From assembly GCA_965277445.1 (NCBI GenBank), contig CBDICY010000032.1, forward strand, positions 434,001-498,000: a stretch of 64,000 bases of DNA. Direction: 5' to 3'. How positions within the stretch are numbered: position 1 is the first letter of the stretch; each line of letters starts with the position of its first letter. Both the position numbers and the translations under genes were made by a program. Shown in pieces: positions 25,101 through 31,771 of the stretch. The notes under the pieces are model-generated. The model had not been told where the DNA came from and made no database searches. It was given only the letters and a program-made list of their open reading frames with translations. The stretch comes from JAFMDF01 sp965277445 (GTDB taxonomy: Bacteria; Bacteroidota; Bacteroidia; Chitinophagales; Saprospiraceae).

Positions 25101-25664
25101 TTAACTCGCTGCGGAAGCTCGGACAACATTGTTTGTTGGTTGTTGCCACTGTAGTAAGGTGGTATATTTTTTAAGCGCACCTTTTTTCAAAATCTTACAT
25201 GCTGCTGGGTCATAGTATAACATGCGTAACAGACTAGCAAAATCTCCGATACTTTGACCTGTTGACATATAATCAATAAGCATGCCACAAGTTAAATCAA
25301 TTAGCGCCTCTCTTTCCTCTCCTCGGTAACTCAAAACAGGTAGCCCTTTTGACAATGCTTGCATGATACCATTATAAGTTTTTGTCCTTGAAGGCATTAA
25401 CAAAAAATTGGCTTGGTGAAAAGCTTCTTCTACTTTTTCCATTCTTTTCCAATTTAACACTTGGACAATCGGTTTAATCTTTAATTTTTCTGACCAATGC
25501 AAAACAGGAATGGTATATCCTCCTTTGTCAATAAAAATTAATTTGATTTGTTTTTGGTGTTTTGGGGTTAATTCATGGTAAAATTCGGCGAATGAATTCA
25601 TAACAATTTCGACGCCAGCCTCGGACACCAAATCACTAACTGCTAATATCGTAAATGGATACAT
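25101..25664 (-). CDS. glycosyltransferase family 1-like C-terminal domain, stand-alone and degenerate
   Basis: 187 aa corresponding to only the C-terminal (donor-binding) half of a GT-B glycosyltransferase. Visible landmarks: LAVSDLVSEAGVEIVMNSF at the start, KIKPIVQVLNWKRMEKVEEAF, the FLLMPSRTKTYNGIMQALSKG helix and GLPVLSYRGEEREALID. In active family members the segment after PS carries EX7E; here those positions are Lys and Gln, so donor binding is doubtful. It could be a fragment, a regulatory paralogue, or the second half of a split enzyme, but no N-terminal half is adjacent: 835 bases without a gene lie upstream. Confidence 0.6.
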   Translation of the reverse strand: MYPFTILAVSDLVSEAGVEIVMNSFAEFYHELTPKHQKQIKLIFIDKGGYTIPVLHWSEKLKIKPIVQVLNWKRMEKVEEAFHQANFLLMPSRTKTYNGIMQALSKGLPVLSYRGEEREALIDLTCGMLIDYMSTGQSIGDFASLLRMLYYDPAACKILKKGALKKYTTLLQWQQPTNNVVRASAAS

Positions 25665-26203
25665 ATTTATTAGGTTCTTCTTTTCTTTAGGAATTAACGG
25701 GAATCAACTAGAATATTAGTGAAGGGGATTGCTGAGAAAGCAGCGCAATATTGTAGCCTCGTTCTATTGGGGGTAATATTCAATTAAACAAATTCAATCA
25801 GTATGCACTATAAGGAAGGTTTCATATTAGTAGATCAAGTAGCTAAATCGGTTTTTCAAAAATTGGTATTCTCGTTATAAGGTGCATTGTAATAAGTGGG
25901 GGAACTATCAGCAATTTGCAAGATAATGCGGAAAAAAGCAGCGTTAAAAAGTATTTTTTGTGACGGAATATTCAAATAGAATCCATTCGTTTTGAATACA
26001 TTTTACATTAATATTTAATTGTATATTTTTAAAAAAAACTTATAGATAACTGATAGCCAATATTTATTTTCAATAATTTAATCAACCTTTTATAACTTAC
26101 AAAAACTATTACAGCAATTAAAGTGACGGTAATACGGTCGCAAAAAAGGCAGGTATTGTCAGGTATTGGTCGATATAGAAATTATTACCTTTTCTAACTA
26201 ATT

Positions 26204-26335
26204 AGGTCTAGGGTAAAAGGTAGAGGGGGCGGTCAAAACGGAAAAAAACTAGGCAAAAGCTACCTGAATTTGAAAAATTACGCCATTTTAAGGGTTGTTA
26301 ACCTTCGACCTTCCACCACTCTACCTTATACCTAA
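26204..26335. repeat. heptamer stutter repeat, AGGTNNA words with inverted partner
   Basis: AGGTCTA, GGGTAAA, AGGTAGA and GGGGGCG in strict 7-base register at 26204-26231; ACCTTCG, ACCTTCC, ACCACTC, TACCTTA and TACCTAA (ACC spacing 7, 7, 8, 7) at 26301-26335 form the inverse arm. It sits just upstream of the sucC promoter. Confidence 0.65.
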
Positions 26336-26396
26336 GTAATTACTATTTTTCAATAAAGACTTTAATGTAGGGGTCGCAAAATCTGTAAAATAATCC

Positions 26397-26404
26397 TATC
26401 TTTG
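26397..26404 (+). promoter_or_regulatory. sucC -7 element TATCTTTG
   Basis: TATCTTTG matches TAnnTTTG exactly; transcription would begin near 26411, giving a leader of about 90 bases. The -33 element is not clear. Confidence 0.5.
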
Positions 26405-26499
26405 TGCCTTCTAAAATTAAGATATTTAAAACTCATATCATTTGAGATAAAATTAGTTATCATTTTAATTATTTTTATCCTTCCTAAATCCATATTTCA

Positions 26500-27702
26500 A
26501 TGAATTTACACGAGTACCAAGGAAAAAATCTCTTAAAGAGTTTTGGCGTTACTATTCAAGAAGGAATCGTAGCAGACACAGCTACAGATGCCGTAGCCGC
26601 TTATAAGCAATTGCAAAAAGATACAGGCACAGAATGGGCGGTCATTAAAGCACAGATTCACGCAGGTGGTCGTGGAAAAGGAGGAGGTGTGAAGATTGCT
26701 AAGAATGAAGCAGATGTAAAAGATATAGCTAGTAATATTATCGGCATGATGTTGAAAACACCTCAAACCCCAGGAGGTATCAACGGACCAGGTAAATTGG
26801 TTAGCAAAGTATTAGTAGCGGAAGATGTTTACGCACCTGATTTTGATGCATGTAAAGAATACTATATTTCTGTCTTAATGGATAGAGAGCGTAAACAAAA
26901 TGTCATTATTTATTCTACGGAAGGTGGAATGGATATTGAAGAAGTGGCAGAAAAAACACCCCATTTACTACATAAAGAATACATCGACCCAACTTTAGGG
27001 TTACAGGGTTTCCAGATGAGAAAAGTAGCCTTCAACTTAGGCTTGAGTGGCAAAGCTTTTAAGGATATGACTAAGTTCATTGCGAACTTGTACAAAGCAT
27101 TTGTTCAATCAGATGCAGCAATGTTCGAAATCAATCCTTGTTTAAAAACTGGTGATGATCGAATTATTGCCGTAGATTGTAAAGTAAGTTTAGATGATAA
27201 TGCTTTATTCCGTCACCCAGATTTAGCAGAATTAAGAGATACTAGCGAAGAAGATCCAACAGAGGTAGAAGCAAAAGCAGTTGGTTTGAACTATGTAAAA
27301 TTAGACGGAAACGTTGGTTGCATGGTGAACGGTGCAGGATTGGCAATGGCAACAATGGACATCATCAAATTGTCTGGCGGCGAACCTGCTAACTTCTTAG
27401 ATGTTGGTGGTACGGCAGATGCTGCGAGAGTAGAACAAGCTTTCAAAATCATTTTGAAAGACCCTAACGTAAAAGCAATTTTGATTAATATTTTTGGTGG
27501 TATTGTTCGTTGTGACCGTGTGGCGCAAGGAGTAGTAGATGCTTATAAAAATATGGGGAATATCAACGTCCCAATTATCGTAAGATTACAAGGTACAAAT
27601 GCAGATATTGCTAAAGTTATTATTGATGAATCAGGCTTAGAAGTGAAGTCTGCTACTTTATTAAAAGAAGCGGCGGATGCAGTTAAGGCTGTTTTAGCTT
27701 AA
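26500..27702 (+). CDS. sucC: succinyl-CoA ligase (ADP-forming) beta subunit
   Basis: 400 aa, normal length. ATP-grasp domain about residues 1-230: MNLHEYQGKNLLKSFGV, AQIHAGGRGKGGGVKIAKN, EINPCLKT and DCKVSLDDNALFRHPDL. The C-terminal ligase domain has VGCMVNGAGLAMATMD, GGEPANFLDVGG and LINIFGGIVRCD. It joins the alpha subunit to make succinate + ATP from succinyl-CoA in the TCA cycle; sucD is not in this window, as is common in Bacteroidota. Single gene, with its own promoter and terminator. Confidence 0.98.
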   Translation: MNLHEYQGKNLLKSFGVTIQEGIVADTATDAVAAYKQLQKDTGTEWAVIKAQIHAGGRGKGGGVKIAKNEADVKDIASNIIGMMLKTPQTPGGINGPGKLVSKVLVAEDVYAPDFDACKEYYISVLMDRERKQNVIIYSTEGGMDIEEVAEKTPHLLHKEYIDPTLGLQGFQMRKVAFNLGLSGKAFKDMTKFIANLYKAFVQSDAAMFEINPCLKTGDDRIIAVDCKVSLDDNALFRHPDLAELRDTSEEDPTEVEAKAVGLNYVKLDGNVGCMVNGAGLAMATMDIIKLSGGEPANFLDVGGTADAARVEQAFKIILKDPNVKAILINIFGGIVRCDRVAQGVVDAYKNMGNINVPIIVRLQGTNADIAKVIIDESGLEVKSATLLKEAADAVKAVLA

Positions 27703-27705
27703 AAA

Positions 27706-27740
27706 CGGTACACGGTTTACGGTGTTTGGTTCACGGTAAA
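27706..27740. repeat. heptamer stutter repeat after sucC, CGGTTTA words
   Basis: CGGTACA, CGGTTTA, CGGTGTT, TGGTTCA and CGGTAAA: five units in strict 7-base register beginning 4 bases after the sucC stop and ending before its terminator. Confidence 0.7.
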
Positions 27741-27754
27741 ACGTTCCAATATAT

Positions 27755-27792
27755 AAAAAGCAAGTTCGATTGCATTCGGACTTGCTTTTTTT
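27755..27792 (+). terminator. terminator between sucC and LytTR regulator
   Basis: 15-bp stem 27755-27769 / 27776-27790 with one G-U on the plus strand, 6-nt loop and T-run. The gene ending at 27798 is convergent, so it probably works in both directions. Confidence 0.85.
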
Positions 27793-27797
27793 CTGCG

Positions 27798-28511
27798 CTA
27801 CTTCTTCAACAATCGATTTCCCGTTAATTTTCCTAAGACCTCCTTCTTCATTCTCGTACTAATCGGTAATAGTTTTCCTGCAATAGATACCTGATTCCCT
27901 ACAATCGATTCTACCTTATTTTTAGCAACAATAAAAGATTTATGGATTTGGATAAATTCCTGATCGGATAATAACTCAAAGATGTTTTTAAGCGGTACTA
28001 AAGCCATAATTTTCTCTTTGGAAGTATGAATGATGATATAATTCTGCATGCCTTCTACATACAAAATATCTGCCAGCATTATTTTTACTAACTGCTTATC
28101 GGTTTTTACAAAAATATAGGCAGCTTCCTCGGTAGTCGATTCTTTATTGGTATTCAATAAACGCAATGCCTTATTAGCAGCTTGTAAAAAACGTTCAAAA
28201 GAAATCGGTTTTAATAAATAATCAATCACATCAAATTGATAGCCATCTAAAGCATACTGAGAATAAGCGGTGGTAAAAATAACTGCAGGGGCGTTGGCAG
28301 TTGTTTTCAAAAAATCTATGCCTGAAAGCATTGGCATTTCTATATCTAGAAATAATAAATCAATAGATTCTGCTTGTAAAATGGTATTGGCTTGTATCGC
28401 ATTTTTGCAAACGCCTTTGATGTTTAGAAATTCAATTTCTTGGGCATATTTTTCTAAGCCTTGGCGAGCTAACGGTTCATCGTCTATGATTAGGCAGTTT
28501 AGTTGTTGCAT
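27798..28511 (-). CDS. LytTR-family response regulator
   Basis: 237 aa. Receiver domain about residues 1-120 with D10/D11 and phospho-acceptor D56 in LFLDIEMPMLSGIDFL, then a C-terminal LytTR DNA-binding domain (about 135-232: ILYVEGMQNYIIIHTSKEK, FIQIHKSFIVAKNKVESI, LPISTRMKKEVL). Partner of the LytS-like kinase gene 196 bases upstream on the same strand. A strong 24-bp hairpin lies in the gap between them. Confidence 0.95.
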   Translation of the reverse strand: MQQLNCLIIDDEPLARQGLEKYAQEIEFLNIKGVCKNAIQANTILQAESIDLLFLDIEMPMLSGIDFLKTTANAPAVIFTTAYSQYALDGYQFDVIDYLLKPISFERFLQAANKALRLLNTNKESTTEEAAYIFVKTDKQLVKIMLADILYVEGMQNYIIIHTSKEKIMALVPLKNIFELLSDQEFIQIHKSFIVAKNKVESIVGNQVSIAGKLLPISTRMKKEVLGKLTGNRLLKK

Positions 28512-28585
28512 ATATTTAGTTGATTGAATTATTGATGATTAATTATATCTAGGACATCGCTATAAAAAGGAATAATTATCTGGCG

Positions 28586-28648
28586 GCACAACTCGGAGAG
28601 TCGTGTTACAATGACTGATTGGAAGTAACACAACTCTCTGAGTTGTGC
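28586..28648. repeat. 24-bp stem-loop between LytTR regulator and kinase genes
   Basis: 28586-28609 pairs with 28625-28648 at 22 of 24 positions, loop 15 bases. Sequences such as CACAACTC and GAGTTGTG recur in each arm. On the minus strand it is followed by a short T-rich stretch, so it may attenuate transcription into the regulator gene, or be an RNA processing site or a mobile palindrome. Confidence 0.6.
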
Positions 28649-28707
28649 CCTTCTACCTATTCATTTTTTAGCCGATTGTCTATCTCAATCCGTTACTACT
28701 CTATTGG

Positions 28708-29796
28708 TTATTCTGCCAAAACCAAATTCATCCGTACTATAAACCGATTATCTTCTTTCAAAATATCTAAATCATGTCGTTTTGGGAAAATTAAATTCAA
28801 TCGCTTTTTTACATTCTCAATCCCTATTCCTCCACCTGATTTAAGCGGATTATCGTCTATTGTATTCGCTACCTCAAATCGTAATTTTCCATTATCTGTT
28901 GCTAATCGAATCTTTATGTTAATTTTATTTTGTGCTCCGTCATCATGATTACTTACATACTTAAAAGCATTTTCTATAAACGGCGTAAATAATAAGGGAG
29001 GAATTTTTATTTCATTCGTTGCTTCGGGTAATGCTAAATGAATTTGCACATCTGCTCCTTTCCTTACCTTTTCCATCTCCACATAATCCCGAATATGGTC
29101 TAGCTCTTTTTCTAATGGAATTACGTCGTCATTACACTCATATAATTGATAGCGAAGCAGGTTAGAAAAATTTAATAAGGTGGATTTAGCAATTTCTGGT
29201 TTTAAATCAATTAGATGATAGACGCTATTAATGCCATTGAATAGAAAATGCGGATTGATTTGCGCCTTCAAGAACTTGAGTTCTGCTTTTAGCTTTTCTG
29301 CTTCCAAGGTTTGTTTAATTCGCTCCCCTTTTACACTATCTATATAGAATATATTTATAAAAGATAAAAAATAAAAAAAGATGTGGACAAAAGATAGTCG
29401 AATAACAAGCTCAAGCATAGCCACCCATATTGGAATTACTTCTCCATCAAATGTCCTAAATGCCAATAATCGCTCATCTAACCCCATCTTTTTAGCAAGC
29501 CAATAATCCCCATTCGCTTCAATTACACTAAATAATAATAGGAAAAATATAGCTAAAATCCAATATTTAGCCTTCCACCGCTTACGCTTTTTCAAAGGAT
29601 ATAACCAAAATGCATTCCCATAAAAGATAAGCATATTGAAGATAGTTCCCCAATAAAAACTTGGTGCATAATTACCAGCTGCTGTACTAAATAATGGTTC
29701 TTCCCACTCAAATCCTATTCCCAATCCCACTAAATAGACCGCTCCACAAAAAAAAAGATTGAGGCCAACAAGATTTATTATATTATTCCGACTCAT
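28708..29796 (-). CDS. LytS-like sensor histidine kinase (His_kinase domain)
   Basis: 362 aa. Four N-terminal membrane helices (about 9-28, 47-66, 80-96, 118-150), a short coiled coil (RIKQTLEAEKLKAELKFLKA), then the His_kinase domain with phospho-acceptor His in AQINPHFLFNGINSVYHL and a compact ATPase domain (PLLFTPFIENAFKYVSNH; GGGIGIENVKKRL). Its start overlaps the end of the upstream 69-aa gene by 14 bases, implying translational coupling. Works with the LytTR regulator downstream. Confidence 0.93.
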   Translation of the reverse strand: MSRNNIINLVGLNLFFCGAVYLVGLGIGFEWEEPLFSTAAGNYAPSFYWGTIFNMLIFYGNAFWLYPLKKRKRWKAKYWILAIFFLLLFSVIEANGDYWLAKKMGLDERLLAFRTFDGEVIPIWVAMLELVIRLSFVHIFFYFLSFINIFYIDSVKGERIKQTLEAEKLKAELKFLKAQINPHFLFNGINSVYHLIDLKPEIAKSTLLNFSNLLRYQLYECNDDVIPLEKELDHIRDYVEMEKVRKGADVQIHLALPEATNEIKIPPLLFTPFIENAFKYVSNHDDGAQNKINIKIRLATDNGKLRFEVANTIDDNPLKSGGGIGIENVKKRLNLIFPKRHDLDILKEDNRFIVRMNLVLAE

Positions 29797-29992
29797 GTAG
29801 CTGTTTTCTTTTCTTTTGATAAATCATCCATGCATTTCCAATCGTTCCCATCAGAAATCCACCAATGATACAAATAATTATTCGTTCCGTAATAAAGGCG
29901 CTCGTATCTCCTAATAGATAGCGGATCAATAAAATGGCTAATAAAAATCCAATTGGTTGAAAGACATAATAATAGTTCTTTAAATAACTCAT
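29783..29992 (-). CDS. small two-helix membrane protein, coupled to LytS-like kinase
   Basis: 69 aa with two hydrophobic segments (about 11-28 and 36-57: FLLAILLIRYLLG and ERIIICIIGGFLMGTIGNAW) and a charged C-terminus. No family recognised. Start overlaps the upstream gene by 4 bases and its end overlaps the kinase start by 14, so it belongs to the same coupled operon and may modulate the kinase. Confidence 0.72.
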   Translation of the reverse strand: MSYLKNYYYVFQPIGFLLAILLIRYLLGDTSAFITERIIICIIGGFLMGTIGNAWMIYQKKRKQLHESE

Positions 29993-30204
29993 TTTTTGAT
30001 TTTTTTGATTAACTGTTCCTGTTTTCTTTTCAATAGGTCGCTAAAGCTCCCATAAATACATTGAATACCACCCGTTATAGTTCCTGCTATAATCGCTTTA
30101 ATTAGGTCAATTTCATTAGGGATAATCCCTTTAGTACAACTAGGTATGATTAAAACAGCCAGTATTGGTAAAAAAGAATAACGTAATAATTTCTTTAAAT
30201 TCAT
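29989..30204 (-). CDS. small predicted lipoprotein or membrane protein in LytTR operon
   Basis: 71 aa. The N-terminus LLRYSFLPILAVLIIPSC looks like a lipoprotein signal with Cys at about residue 23; a second hydrophobic stretch (IDLIKAIIAGTITGGIQCIY) follows, then a basic tail (KRKQEQLIKKIKK). A lipoprotein with an inner-membrane helix is odd, so a plain two-helix membrane protein is equally possible. 4-base overlaps with both neighbours. Confidence 0.7.
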   Translation of the reverse strand: MNLKKLLRYSFLPILAVLIIPSCTKGIIPNEIDLIKAIIAGTITGGIQCIYGSFSDLLKRKQEQLIKKIKK

Positions 30205-31310
30205 ATTTGTGGTTTTGCTAAAAGTTGTAACAATCGAATACCGATAGCATCTACACTTTGGGTGGAGTTAGCCATTACAATCACACCTATTTTTTTGTCT
30301 TTTGAAAAACCCGTATAGGTTCTAAAACCACCCGTTCCACCATTATGCCAGGTAATATCCAAACCATCATTAGTCTGACTAATCCAAGCTAAGCCTATCT
30401 TCCGAGATTTAGAATAAGCTTTTTTAGGCGTATGGGTTAAACCATAAGGCGCTGCTCCATTGATATTAGCCACTAAATATTTCATCATATCCGTTGTATT
30501 CGACCGAATAGCCCCTGCCCCTGCGAAAGTGGGCAAATCCCATTGAGAGGTTGGACTACCACTTCCATCATGCCCTTGAATCAATTGTCCTTCCTCAATT
30601 TCAATCAAAGAATCATCCATTCCTAAGGGTTGAAAGATTCTTTTTCGTACCATTGCTTCATAAGACAGACCATCTACATTCGCTAGAATATGTCCTAATA
30701 AACCCATCCCTAAATTAGAATAATCAACCTTTCTTGCTGATTTTGGAGCAGGTTCAAACTCTTTTAAAAAATCATACATATCGGATACCGTATAATTTTT
30801 ATAAGGATTACTCATATCGAAAATGGCTCTTTTGATAAAATTGGAAGGCATTCTTGGTAAGCTAGAACTATGGGTTGCTAAATCTTCTAAGGTAATAGAT
30901 ACATCCGTTGACCAGTTGACAATTTCTTTAGGCAAGTATTTAGCAATAGGGTCTTCATAATTTACTTTCGCTTCTGCTACCATTTGAGCGAGTACCGCCG
31001 CTGTAAAAGTTTTCGTAATAGACCCTATTTCATAAATAGATTTTTCAGTCGGTGAAATAGGTTGTTCATCAGAACAAATACCAAAATTATAAAACTCAAT
31101 TTTCCCATTTTGATAAGTCCCTATAGATAAACCTTTTGTTCTATCGTTTTCTATAAAAGGCTGAATAATATCCTCAATAGTATTAATTACTCTTATAGGA
31201 GGAATTGGAATTTTTTGAGGTTTATTTTTAAAAAAAGTATAGGCAGAAAAAGCGCCTAAAAGGCCAAACGATAATAAAGTATAAAAACCTATTTTTTTTA
31301 CAACATGCAT
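30201..31310 (-). CDS. serine hydrolase, class C beta-lactamase / DD-peptidase-like
   Basis: 369 aa. One N-terminal hydrophobic segment (about 8-26) anchors or exports it. The active-site motifs of the beta-lactamase superfamily are complete: SITK (97-100), YSN (197-199) and HNGG (322-325). These enzymes act on D-peptides, esters or peptidoglycan; substrate cannot be read here. First gene of a coupled operon that continues through two small membrane proteins into a LytS-like kinase, which suggests an envelope-sensing role. A consensus promoter lies upstream. Confidence 0.9.
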   Translation of the reverse strand: MHVVKKIGFYTLLSFGLLGAFSAYTFFKNKPQKIPIPPIRVINTIEDIIQPFIENDRTKGLSIGTYQNGKIEFYNFGICSDEQPISPTEKSIYEIGSITKTFTAAVLAQMVAEAKVNYEDPIAKYLPKEIVNWSTDVSITLEDLATHSSSLPRMPSNFIKRAIFDMSNPYKNYTVSDMYDFLKEFEPAPKSARKVDYSNLGMGLLGHILANVDGLSYEAMVRKRIFQPLGMDDSLIEIEEGQLIQGHDGSGSPTSQWDLPTFAGAGAIRSNTTDMMKYLVANINGAAPYGLTHTPKKAYSKSRKIGLAWISQTNDGLDITWHNGGTGGFRTYTGFSKDKKIGVIVMANSTQSVDAIGIRLLQLLAKPQI

Positions 31311-31771
31311 ATTTTAAAAATTATTAAATGTTTTATTTTTGATTGGTTTCTTACAAAAACAAAAGTAATTCAAAAGAAAAGTTGTACAAAAAAAGCTTGA
31401 TAAGTGCTAGTAAATCATTGACAAGCGCAGACTACTCAAAAAATAATTTGGCAAACAATCAATTATTCCATTTCCTATCTCGGAATAGTCATTATTTAAA
31501 AATTTTTATAGTTCTTATATTTTTTTTGCTATTTGTAACTAATTTTGTTTAAAAAGGTAAGAAATAATCAGATTATGCTTATATTACGAGTTGTAATTAA
31601 AACAAACGAATCTCCTCTTTTTTATTAAAGTTTGTTAGTTATAATAGACAGAAATGAATAGTACAATTGAATACGAGATGAACCGAAAATGATGCGATTA
31701 AATTAGCAGGCATCATCCATTTTATAATCTACAAATTGTAACCCACAACAACAAAACTGGTAGCACAAGGC
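31311..31771. other. 461-bp divergent intergenic region
   Basis: AT-rich gap between the divergent serine hydrolase and AAA+ genes. It contains the promoter at 31360-31389; an AT-rich frame at 31343-31552 has no support. No promoter could be assigned to the AAA+ gene. Confidence 0.5.
31360..31389 (-). promoter_or_regulatory. promoter of serine hydrolase / LytTR operon (TTG-N19-TACTTTTG)
   Basis: Minus strand: TTG at 31389-31387, 19-base spacer, TACTTTTG at 31367-31360. Very good consensus match; leader about 42 bases. Confidence 0.65.

Larger units (their letters stand above)
25665..26499. other. 835-bp gene-free region upstream of sucC
   Basis: No open frame of note on either strand. It holds the heptamer pair at 26204-26335 and the sucC promoter at 26397-26404. 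Bases 25960-26110 are very AT-rich. Confidence 0.6.
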
